A stretch of DNA of 12,286 nucleotides from Acholeplasmataceae bacterium (GTDB lineage: Bacteria > Bacillota_I > Bacilli_A > Acholeplasmatales > Acholeplasmataceae): contig JALNWO010000037.1 in assembly GCA_023230825.1 (NCBI GenBank), positions 1 to 12,286 of the forward strand, written 5' to 3'. Shown here piece by piece: positions 1-6,893 of the stretch; position 1 is the stretch's first letter; each line of letters starts with the position of its first letter. The position numbers were made by a program, and so were the translations under genes. A model generated the notes under the pieces. The model did not search any database and was not told the origin of the DNA. It saw only the letters and a list, made by a program, of their open reading frames with translations.

Positions 1-1
1 A

Positions 2-568
2 CGTCAAGTTGTAGCAGCCATCGAAACATTATTGCCAGAAAATATCTTCTACATTTCTCATCATCCCATGGCAGGAAAAGAACAGTCAGGTTATTCTTTT
101 AAAGACCCAACAATTTTTAAAAACGCTAATTTTATTGTGATTCGAACGAAGCATTTTAATGAAAAACAATTTGCTAAAATCAAAACAATTCATCAAGATT
201 TAGCCTTTGGGAAAATGCTTTTTACATCACCAGAGGAACATGATCAGTTTGTTGCGTTTACTTCACAATTGACACACTTAATTGCCGTTAGTTTAATACA
301 AACAGAACCTAGCGATCAATTCGTCCTAGCAACAGGTGATTCATTTCGTGATTTAACAAGAATTGCTAAAATAAATGAAAAATTATGGACGGAACTCTTT
401 TTAGATAATCATGATGTTCTAATCGAAAAAACAGATGCGTTTATTCGTGAACTCCATCACATTAAACAACTTATTATTGAAAGAAAAACAGATGCTATCG
501 AAACATATTTAAAAGAAGCAAAAGAAAGAAGGAAAAAATTCGATGAGATTAACAATCCAAGACTATGA
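2..568 (+). CDS. tyrA: Prephenate dehydrogenase, 3' part only (cut by window start)
   Basis: The reading frame is open from base 2, so the gene begins outside the window; the TTG at 32 is not a real start. TyrA oxidatively decarboxylates prephenate to 4-hydroxyphenylpyruvate with NAD+, the committed step to tyrosine. The visible part starts at the end of the Rossmann domain. It shows the HPMAGKEQSGY motif (nt 62-94, with the catalytic-type His), the helical-domain motif HDQFVAFTSQLTH, and FRDLTRIA, which carries the substrate-binding Arg of the family. The protein ends soon after the helical domain in a charged helix (EAKERRKKF). It therefore has no C-terminal ACT domain, unlike Bacillus subtilis TyrA, and feedback by tyrosine through such a domain is not expected. 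The 3' end overlaps aroB by 26 nt. Confidence 0.93.
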   Translation, partial: RQVVAAIETLLPENIFYISHHPMAGKEQSGYSFKDPTIFKNANFIVIRTKHFNEKQFAKIKTIHQDLAFGKMLFTSPEEHDQFVAFTSQLTHLIAVSLIQTEPSDQFVLATGDSFRDLTRIAKINEKLWTELFLDNHDVLIEKTDAFIRELHHIKQLIIERKTDAIETYLKEAKERRKKFDEINNPRL

Positions 569-1553
569 AGTATATGTGGGCGATAAGATGCTCAACGATC
601 TCCCAAAATACATCCGTTTTGCTTATGAAGATAAAAAACTCTTTATTATAACGGACACAACTGTTCAATCACTTTATGAAAATTTAATGAAAGAGATATT
701 AATAGATTTTGAACTAGAGTTTGTTGCTGTTGCTCCAGGTGAAGTATCAAAATCATGGAAAACTTACCAAGAAGTGATTAAACAACTCATCGCTTTAGGA
801 ATGAAAAGAAATCATATGATAATTGCTCTAGGTGGTGGTGTTGTTGGTGATTTGGCAGGATTTGTTGCTGCGACACTTTATCGTGGTCAACCGTATATTC
901 AAATTCCTACAACTCTACTTGCACAAGTAGATAGTAGTATTGGTGGTAAGGTTGGGATTGATTTACCGGAAGGAAAAAACTTAGTTGGTTCCTTTTATAA
1001 TCCTAAATTTGTAATGGTTGATCCCCTTTTTCTTGAAACTTTACCCGAAAGAGAGTACAACCAAGGTGTTGCAGAAATGATTAAAGTTGGTTTGATTCGA
1101 AGCACTCATCTCTTTAATCACTTCAAACAAAATGATAAAGTAACTCAAAAACAAATTATTCAAGCCATTGTCGCCAAAAGAGAAATAGTTAATAAAGATC
1201 CAAATGATCAAAACGAAAGAATGCTTCTTAATTTTGGGCATACTTTTGGGCATGCGATTGAAAAGAAGTTTAACTATCAAACATACCTTCATGGCGAAGC
1301 CATTAGCTATGGAATGCTCCTTGCCATTGAATTTGGAATTGAGAAAAATGCGACCCACCCTAAGCTATACGGCGAAGTTTTAAAAATACTCCTACGTTTA
1401 GGACTTGTTAAGGAACCTTTCTTTACACGCGATGAGTTAAAACCATTTATCAATACGGATAAGAAAAATACATCTGAAGGCTTTAACTTTATTTTAGTTC
1501 GTAACGTAGGCGACGCAATTATTTTACTATTAGATTCAGGTGATGATTTGTGA
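543..1553 (+). CDS. aroB: 3-dehydroquinate synthase
   Basis: This cytosolic enzyme converts DAHP to 3-dehydroquinate, step 2 of the shikimate pathway, using NAD+ and a divalent metal. The 336-residue protein is slightly shorter than the usual 350-360. The NAD-binding motif GGGVVGDLAG is at 97-106 and DSSIGGKVGID at 130-140. The metal ligands are E178 (in GVAEMIK), H233 (first His of NFGHTFGH) and H250 (in HGEAISYGM); H237 matches the second active-site His. The ATG at 543 is preceded by AGAAGGA (527-533) at 9 nt spacing, inside the end of tyrA, which suggests translational coupling. All key residues seen are intact. Its stop overlaps the aroA GTG start by 4 nt. Confidence 0.97.
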   Translation: MRLTIQDYEVYVGDKMLNDLPKYIRFAYEDKKLFIITDTTVQSLYENLMKEILIDFELEFVAVAPGEVSKSWKTYQEVIKQLIALGMKRNHMIIALGGGVVGDLAGFVAATLYRGQPYIQIPTTLLAQVDSSIGGKVGIDLPEGKNLVGSFYNPKFVMVDPLFLETLPEREYNQGVAEMIKVGLIRSTHLFNHFKQNDKVTQKQIIQAIVAKREIVNKDPNDQNERMLLNFGHTFGHAIEKKFNYQTYLHGEAISYGMLLAIEFGIEKNATHPKLYGEVLKILLRLGLVKEPFFTRDELKPFINTDKKNTSEGFNFILVRNVGDAIILLLDSGDDL

Positions 1554-2824
1554 AAATCCGTTTAAGACCTTCACAACTTTTTGGCACTCTACCAATTATC
1601 GCTTCTAAGTCGCTCTCACATCGGTACTTAATTGCTGCGGGGTTGGCTGAAGGAGAATCAACCATTCATAATATTTTAGATGCTGAAGATATCGAAGCAA
1701 CACGACACGCACTAAAAGCTTTAAACGTGAAGTTCGATGGAAACAAAGTTATTGGTGGTCAATTTAAATTAGTAACATCCACCACAAACATTAAAGCCTC
1801 TGGGTCAACTTTACGTTTTATGATACCAATTTTTATGCTCCAAGCTAACCCAGTTACACTGATTGGTGATAAAAGATTTTTCGAACGATCGCTACAACCT
1901 TACGAGGAAGTGTTTTTTAAAAAAGGGCTTGATATAGCGATATATCCTCACGATGAGTCTTTTTCTGTCACAGTCAAAGGGCCACTAATAAATGGCACTT
2001 ATCATCTAAAAGGAGATGTTAGTAGTCAGTTTGTCACTGGTTTACTTTTTGCTTTACCTCTTTTAAACGGGGATTCTGAAATAATTTTTACTTCAAAAGT
2101 TGTCTCAGGACCTTATATAGACTTAACACTATTAACTCTTGATCATTTTGGTATAGTATATGAATTAAAAAAGCAGGCAATATACATTCCAGGAAAACAA
2201 AAATACCATCCACAAAACTTATTTGTTGAAGGCGATTACTCACAAGCGGCGTTTTGGTTTGTTGCAGGGACCATCCAAAATTCAAACAAACCTTTACAAT
2301 TACTTGGACTGAATCCCAACAGCAAACAAGGAGATAAACAAATTGTTGAGATTATTACCAACATGGGCGGACGCATCATTTACGATGAAAATAATGATAG
2401 TTATCTTGTTTATCCGAAAAAAACAGCAAGCACAACTATTGATTTACAACATATTCCCGATTTGGGGCCTATTCTTATGGTTTTAGCAGCTGTCAGTGAA
2501 GGGATCACTTACTTTAAAAATACTGAGCGGTTACGAATAAAAGAATCAGACCGTTTCGCAGTTATGGTGCATTTTTTAGAAATGATTGGTATTCACATTA
2601 AAACTGACAAAAATGAGATGTTGATAACTGGGCAAAAACAAATAATGGGTAATTTTAATTTTGATGCGCCAGCTGACCATCGAATTATTATGGCTTTAAC
2701 CATTTTAAGTCTGAAAATAAAAGGCGAAGTTATAATCCAAAATGCTCACCATATTCAAAAAAGCTATCCCACTTTTTTCCAAGATTTTAAAAAACTAGGA
2801 GGTCATGTCGATGAAATTACTTGA
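1550..2824 (+). CDS. aroA: 5-enolpyruvylshikimate-3-phosphate synthase
   Basis: EPSP synthase transfers enolpyruvyl from PEP to shikimate-3-phosphate, step 6 of the shikimate pathway. It is 424 residues, normal length for the two-domain inside-out barrel fold. Visible motifs are SKSLSHR (19-25, shikimate phosphate and PEP binding), ASGSTLR (83-89, the PEP loop that has the conserved Gly), VSSQ (157-160), D304 in PDLGP, KESDR (331-335), DHR (376-378) and KSYP (404-407). The PEP loop reads ASGST instead of the enterobacterial NAGTA form. From memory, related SGSTLRF sequences occur in a set of anaerobic Firmicutes, but I could not compare them. The start is GTG at 1550, sharing GTGA with the aroB stop and preceded by AGGTGAT at 1538-1544. 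Its end overlaps the chorismate mutase gene. Confidence 0.96.
   Translation: MKIRLRPSQLFGTLPIIASKSLSHRYLIAAGLAEGESTIHNILDAEDIEATRHALKALNVKFDGNKVIGGQFKLVTSTTNIKASGSTLRFMIPIFMLQANPVTLIGDKRFFERSLQPYEEVFFKKGLDIAIYPHDESFSVTVKGPLINGTYHLKGDVSSQFVTGLLFALPLLNGDSEIIFTSKVVSGPYIDLTLLTLDHFGIVYELKKQAIYIPGKQKYHPQNLFVEGDYSQAAFWFVAGTIQNSNKPLQLLGLNPNSKQGDKQIVEIITNMGGRIIYDENNDSYLVYPKKTASTTIDLQHIPDLGPILMVLAAVSEGITYFKNTERLRIKESDRFAVMVHFLEMIGIHIKTDKNEMLITGQKQIMGNFNFDAPADHRIIMALTILSLKIKGEVIIQNAHHIQKSYPTFFQDFKKLGGHVDEIT
2797..2802 (+). promoter_or_regulatory. Shine-Dalgarno site that decides the chorismate mutase start
   Basis: AGGAGG lies inside the 3' end of aroA. Two in-frame ATGs follow, at 2805 (2 nt spacing, too close) and 2811 (8 nt spacing, optimal). 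This points to 2811 as the true start. Confidence 0.85.
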
Positions 2825-3071
2825 CTTACGAAAACAAATTGATGAAATCGATCAAAAGTTACTCACTTTATTTCATGAAAGGCTTGCAGTTGTAAAGCAA
2901 GTGGCTATCATTAAAAAAGAAACGAATCAACCGATTTATGACGCCCAAAGAGAAAAAGAGAAGTTATCCCTTACGCAAGAAAGATTAAATCAACCAGAAC
3001 TCTGGCCTTTTGATGAGAAATTTCTAAAGGCTTTGATGGACATTGCCAAGGAATATCAGTCAACATGTTAA
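2811..3071 (+). CDS. Monofunctional chorismate mutase, AroQ class
   Basis: It rearranges chorismate to prephenate, the branch point to Phe and Tyr. The 86-residue all-helical protein matches the AroQ family in size and in spacing of active-site residues relative to the E. coli P-protein mutase domain. R7, R24, K35, D44, R47 and E48 correspond to E. coli R11, R28, K39, D48, R51 and E52, and Q83 probably stands for Q88. It is not fused to DAHP synthase, TyrA or prephenate dehydratase. It works as a stand-alone enzyme, probably a dimer as is usual for this class. It feeds tyrA, which is in the same operon. The gene overlaps aroA by 14 nt and aroE by 7 nt. The start at 2811 is chosen from the AGGAGG at 2797-2802; a start at 2805 would add Met-Ser. 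Confidence 0.93.
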   Translation: MKLLDLRKQIDEIDQKLLTLFHERLAVVKQVAIIKKETNQPIYDAQREKEKLSLTQERLNQPELWPFDEKFLKALMDIAKEYQSTC

Positions 3072-3838
3072 AATTAGGTTTAATTGGCTATCAAATTGGC
3101 TATTCAAAATCCCCCGTTATCCATCAAAAATTTAGCGAAATTTTTCATATCCCTTTGGAATATACTCTCATTGACATTAAAGACACAACGATTAATGAAT
3201 ATATAAAAGCGCTTAAACAAGGCTTTTATCACGGGTTTAATATCACAACTCCATATAAAGAAACTGTCATTGAATACTGTGATCTTTTAACTGATGCAGC
3301 AAGACAAGTAGGTGCCGTTAATACCATTTACATGCAAGAGGGTCTTGTTGTCGGGGATAATACAGATGTTGAAGGCTTTTCCTTGATGTTGCAGAAGAAT
3401 CATATCGATTTGAAAAACAAAAAAGTCCATATTCTGGGTTCAGGTGGTGCAGCTAAAGCATGTTATTATGTTTTAAAAAAGATGGGTTCATATCCACTTT
3501 ATGTCTCAAGAAGTCCTGGAGTTTCTTCAAAAACCATTTCGTATGATGCTTTTTATCAAGATCAAGTAGAGATTATTATCCAAGCCACACCTGTTGGTAG
3601 TTATCCAAGAACTGAATTATCACCAATTGTTACAGATTTTGTTACAGATAAAATAGTAATAGAATTAATTTATAATCCAGCGCAAACAAAGCTATTAAAA
3701 ATGGCAAACAAAGGGATAAATGGTTTAGACATGTTAATTTATCAGGCATTTGCGTCTTTTAAAATATGGGCTCATTTATCATTGTCATTGAATGACACAG
3801 ATTATCAAAAAATAAAAGAGGTGCTTATACATGAATAG
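3065..3838 (+). CDS. aroE: Shikimate dehydrogenase
   Basis: AroE reduces 3-dehydroshikimate to shikimate with NADPH. The length of 257 residues is near the family norm of about 270. The N-terminal substrate domain has the two shikimate-binding serines S14 and S16 in GYSKSP (most homologues have HSxSP), the catalytic Lys K65 in TTPYKE, and N86 in GAVNT. The catalytic Asp D101 is in GDNTD. The dinucleotide-binding loop is GSGGAA (125-130), with S149-R150 in the position that often contacts the NADP 2'-phosphate. The C-terminal motif MLIYQAF (Q227) returns to the active site. The ATG overlaps the end of the chorismate mutase gene; AAGGAA at 3048-3053 is a plausible ribosome binding site. The end overlaps aroC by 8 nt. 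Confidence 0.95.
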   Translation: MLKLGLIGYQIGYSKSPVIHQKFSEIFHIPLEYTLIDIKDTTINEYIKALKQGFYHGFNITTPYKETVIEYCDLLTDAARQVGAVNTIYMQEGLVVGDNTDVEGFSLMLQKNHIDLKNKKVHILGSGGAAKACYYVLKKMGSYPLYVSRSPGVSSKTISYDAFYQDQVEIIIQATPVGSYPRTELSPIVTDFVTDKIVIELIYNPAQTKLLKMANKGINGLDMLIYQAFASFKIWAHLSLSLNDTDYQKIKEVLIHE

Positions 3839-4832
3839 TTACGGACAACTTTTTCGTGTCACACTTTATGGTGAATCACATCAACCTTCCATCGGAGTTG
3901 TTATTGATGGTCTACCTGCAGGGACACCAATTCAATACGAATTGATTAAAGAAGATTTAGAAAGAAGAAAGCCAAAACATATCGGTTCTACACCAAGATT
4001 AGAAGCGGATGTTTTTCATATAACAAGCGGTGTTTTTAACGATAAAGCAACAGGATCCCCCATTCATGTCTATATTGAAAACAAAAACGTTATTTCAAAA
4101 GACTATGATGCTTTAAAAAATCATCCTCGACCTGGGCACGCTGATTTTGTTAGTAAAGTGAAATACCATGGTTTTCAAGATCATCGTGGTGGTGGTCGTT
4201 TTTCAGGCCGTTTAACTGCTGCATTAGTTGTTGCTGGTAGTTTTGCAAAAATGGCTCTACCTTTTCAAATCGAAAGCCAGTTAAAACAAATTGGCACATT
4301 AACAGACATGTCAAAAATCGATGAATATTTAACCGATATTTCAAATCAAGGAGATTCTGTTGGCGGAATAGTAGAAGTGACAGTTAAAAAAATGATTATT
4401 GGCTTAGGTGAACCATTTTTTAATAAGCTTGATGCAGAACTTGCCAAACTCTTATTTTCGGTACCAGCAGTTAAAGGGGTAGAGTTTGGTTTAGGTTTTT
4501 CCGGTGTAGATATATATGGAAGCCAGTTTAACGATGTTATTCTAACAAAAGATGGTCAAACAAAAACCAATAATTCTGGAGGTCTATCAGGCGGCATTTC
4601 CAATGGAAACGATTTGGTTGTTAAAATATTTGTTAAACCCACTTCAAGCATTAAGAAAACTCAAGAGACTTATAATTTTGAACAAGAAGGTGTTGAAAAA
4701 CTAAATGTGGGCGGACGTCATGATGTTGCTATTGTCCGTCGCGTTAGTGTTGTTTTAGAAAATATGATTGCAATCGGTTTACTTGATCAGTACCTTCTTT
4801 ATCAAACATATCGTCATTTAGAGGATGAGTAA
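3831..4832 (+). CDS. aroC: Chorismate synthase
   Basis: AroC eliminates phosphate from EPSP to make chorismate using reduced FMN, the last step of the common pathway. At 333 residues it is shorter than most family members (about 360-390), but the core looks complete. H17 in GESH and H103 in RPGHAD are the two catalytic histidines. GGGRFSGR (120-127), NNSGGLSGGISNG (247-259), KPTSSI (269-274) and GRHD (295-298) are the other signatures. The residue after GESH is Gln18, where nearly all homologues have Gly. The ATG at 3831 follows AGAGGTG (3817-3823). This is the last gene of the aromatic operon: the stop codon lies in the loop of a terminator hairpin. Confidence 0.96.
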   Translation: MNSYGQLFRVTLYGESHQPSIGVVIDGLPAGTPIQYELIKEDLERRKPKHIGSTPRLEADVFHITSGVFNDKATGSPIHVYIENKNVISKDYDALKNHPRPGHADFVSKVKYHGFQDHRGGGRFSGRLTAALVVAGSFAKMALPFQIESQLKQIGTLTDMSKIDEYLTDISNQGDSVGGIVEVTVKKMIIGLGEPFFNKLDAELAKLLFSVPAVKGVEFGLGFSGVDIYGSQFNDVILTKDGQTKTNNSGGLSGGISNGNDLVVKIFVKPTSSIKKTQETYNFEQEGVEKLNVGGRHDVAIVRRVSVVLENMIAIGLLDQYLLYQTYRHLEDE

Positions 4833-4853
4833 AGCTCATCCTTTTTCTCTTTT
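4822..4853 (+). terminator. Intrinsic terminator of the aro operon, overlapping the aroC stop
   Basis: An 8-bp perfect stem, AGGATGAG (4822-4829) with CTCATCCT (4835-4842), has a 5-nt loop TAAAG that holds most of the TAA stop codon. It is followed by the U-rich tract TTTTCTCTTTT. The left arm lies inside the last codons of aroC. Confidence 0.88.
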
Positions 4854-4878
4854 ACATTTACATATAAACAGTTATAAT
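4851..4878 (+). promoter_or_regulatory. Sigma-A promoter for recG
   Basis: The -35 TTTACA (4851-4856) and a consensus -10 TATAAT (4873-4878) are separated by 16 nt. The -35 uses the last T residues of the preceding terminator. The predicted transcript starts near 4885, leaving a leader of only 10-22 nt. Confidence 0.8.
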
Positions 4879-4894
4879 ACGAATAGGTGATTAG

Positions 4895-6862
4895 GTGGAA
4901 TTTTCTTTGGAAAACATTAAAGGTGTTGGGCCTAAAACGTTATTTCATTTGCGACAACACAACATATGGTCAACGTACGACCTTATTTTAAGATACCCAA
5001 AAAAATATGAGGATTTTACTCTTGATGATTTTCGAAATGTCAAACATAAAGATGTTATCACTGTAACGGGAAAAATTGTCTCAGCATTAGAAAGTAATCC
5101 ATACGCTCGTGTCCATCTGACACGATTTATCATTGAACTTCTCGGTAAACGACTAGAGGTCGTTGCTTTTAACCGTCCTTATTTGGCAAAACAATTTTTT
5201 CTAAACGATGAAGTTGTTATTCAGGGTACATACCACTTCTATCATAACCAAATTGTTGCGAGGGCGATTGTAAAAAAAGAAAAAAATGTTGAAATAAAAC
5301 CGATATATCAATTAAATCCACTTTATGATCGTCACATATCTCAAATAGTTAAAACGATTTTCGAAGAGAAACAAGTTCAGATTTATGAACTCCTTTTAGA
5401 TGATACAATTAAAAAATACCACTTGCCTAGTCGTTACCAAATGTTTCAAATGTTACACTTACCGACTTCTTTTACCGATGTCCAAAAAGCAAGAGAACGA
5501 TTTAAGTATGAAGAAGCTTTTTTCTTACAACTGCAATTAAAAGACGCATTTATAAAACGGCAAACACCACGAGAACCCATCGTTTATGATTTGCAAGAAG
5601 TAAAAATGTTTATTGAGCAATTACCTTACGAATTAACGCAAGATCAAAAAAATGCAGTGAACGATATATATCGAGACTTTAAAAAGAACTATGCGAATGC
5701 ACGTCTTATTCAAGGTGATGTTGGTTCAGGTAAGACTCTTGTTGTTGCTGTGGCTTGTTTACCCTTATTTCAAAATAAGCGTCAAGTGGTTTTAATGGCA
5801 CCGACTGAGCTTTTAGCAACACAACATTACCAATATTTTCAAAATCTATTCCAAAACGAAAAAATTGCTTTATTAACGGGACAAACAAAAAATAAAAAAA
5901 CTATGAAAGAAGATATTGAAAAAGGCGTTTATTCACTAATCATAGGAACACACGCTTTGGTTGAACCTGATGTTAAATTTCATGATTTGGGGCTTATTGT
6001 TATTGATGAGCAACACAAATTTGGTGTTGAAACACGTAAAACACTCATTCAAAAAGCAAAAACCAAAGACATTTTATATTTAACTGCAACTCCCATTCCA
6101 AGAACATTGGCAATGCTAGCATACGGAGAAGCAAATGTTTCTATCATTAAAGAAAAGCCTAAAGCTCGAAAAAAAGTACAAACAACATACTTGCTCCGAG
6201 ATGACTTAACTCAGCTTTACGACCAGATTAAAACAACCATTGCTAAAAAAGAACATATTTTTGTCGTTGTTCCAGCAATTACCTCAACGCATGTTTCAGA
6301 TAACATTGAAACCGTTTATACACTTCTTCGTGAAAATCTGAATGTTCCCGTATTCATGCTCCATGGACAACAAACAGCCGTTGAACAAACAACACAAATG
6401 GAACAGTTTATAAATCAACCCGGTAGCATTCTCTTAGCAACAACAATGATTGAAGTTGGAATTGATATTCCAACAGCTACTTTAATTGCTATCTTCGGTG
6501 CCGAACATTTTGGTTTAAGCCAATTGCACCAATTAAGAGGCCGAGTCGGTCGATCCGAAAGACCCAGCCAATGTTTTGTTGTTTCAGAAAAAGAAGATGT
6601 TGAAAGATTGCAAGTATTAACAGAAATAGATGATGGATTTAAATTGTCTCATTTTGATTTAATTCAAAGAGGACCAGGTGATTTTTTAGGTGTTGATCAA
6701 AGTGGTTATTTTAATTTTGCTTTTTTAGATATTTTAACTGACCAAAAAATCTTAACTTCAATCGCAAAAGATGTTGATGAATTACTTCAAAGAAAAGATT
6801 TTGCTACGAACCCAAAATACCGATATTTACACCGAATTTTAAATAAAGATAACAAAATATGA
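4895..6862 (+). CDS. recG: ATP-dependent DNA helicase RecG
   Basis: RecG remodels stalled replication forks and branches Holliday junctions. At 655 residues it is a little shorter than B. subtilis RecG. The N-terminal wedge/OB region is about 1-150, with FNRPY at 92-96. The SF2 helicase motifs follow in order: GDVGSGKT (Walker A, 274-281), MAPTELLATQ (motif Ia, 301-310), DEQH (Walker B, 371-374), TATPIPRT (motif III, 397-404), and QLRGRVGR (motif VI, 546-553). RGPGDFLG (592-599) is the RecG C-terminal TRG-type motif. The start is uncertain. GTG at 4895 has AGGTGA (4885-4890) only 4 nt away, at the very 5' end of the predicted mRNA. TTG at 4907 has AGGTGG (4893-4898) at 8 nt, which removes four residues and looks equally likely. 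There is no terminator before plsX. Confidence 0.95.
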   Translation: MEFSLENIKGVGPKTLFHLRQHNIWSTYDLILRYPKKYEDFTLDDFRNVKHKDVITVTGKIVSALESNPYARVHLTRFIIELLGKRLEVVAFNRPYLAKQFFLNDEVVIQGTYHFYHNQIVARAIVKKEKNVEIKPIYQLNPLYDRHISQIVKTIFEEKQVQIYELLLDDTIKKYHLPSRYQMFQMLHLPTSFTDVQKARERFKYEEAFFLQLQLKDAFIKRQTPREPIVYDLQEVKMFIEQLPYELTQDQKNAVNDIYRDFKKNYANARLIQGDVGSGKTLVVAVACLPLFQNKRQVVLMAPTELLATQHYQYFQNLFQNEKIALLTGQTKNKKTMKEDIEKGVYSLIIGTHALVEPDVKFHDLGLIVIDEQHKFGVETRKTLIQKAKTKDILYLTATPIPRTLAMLAYGEANVSIIKEKPKARKKVQTTYLLRDDLTQLYDQIKTTIAKKEHIFVVVPAITSTHVSDNIETVYTLLRENLNVPVFMLHGQQTAVEQTTQMEQFINQPGSILLATTMIEVGIDIPTATLIAIFGAEHFGLSQLHQLRGRVGRSERPSQCFVVSEKEDVERLQVLTEIDDGFKLSHFDLIQRGPGDFLGVDQSGYFNFAFLDILTDQKILTSIAKDVDELLQRKDFATNPKYRYLHRILNKDNKI

Positions 6863-6876
6863 TATAATATAGCATA
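6858..6876 (+). promoter_or_regulatory. Extended -10 promoter for plsX inside an imperfect palindrome
   Basis: TGATATAAT (6860-6868) is a textbook TGn extended -10, and its TGA is also the recG stop codon. No good -35 is seen at the right distance, as is usual for extended -10 promoters. The same bases form a 19-bp near-palindrome, TATGATATA-A-TATAGCATA, with 8 of 9 arm positions paired. Its centre is the -10 itself, so it could be an operator, but AT-rich promoters produce such symmetry by chance. It does not resemble the FapR operator that controls plsX in Bacillus. Confidence 0.65.
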
Positions 6877-6893
6877 CGAAAGAAGGGATTTTT

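Noticed and set aside
32..568. TTG at 32 as the start of a short TyrA
   Set aside because: The frame is open from base 2 and the sequence before the TTG continues the TyrA fold, so the gene is cut by the window edge.
1041..1358. 105-residue open frame on the - strand inside aroB
   Set aside because: It lies wholly inside a gene with intact catalytic motifs, shows no ribosome binding site or recognisable domain, and is a shadow frame. The other - strand open frames in the window (60-100 residues) were rejected for the same reason.
2805..2810. ATG at 2805 as the chorismate mutase start
   Set aside because: It lies only 2 nt after AGGAGG; the ATG at 2811 has 8 nt spacing and begins directly at the conserved first helix.
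4833..4894. Riboswitch or T-box before recG
   Set aside because: The 62-nt gap holds only a terminator tail and a promoter; there is no room for a structured leader.
6863..6893. FapR operator before plsX
   Set aside because: The known FapR site (TTAGTACCTAGTCTAA-like) has no match here, and no fapR gene lies between recG and plsX.
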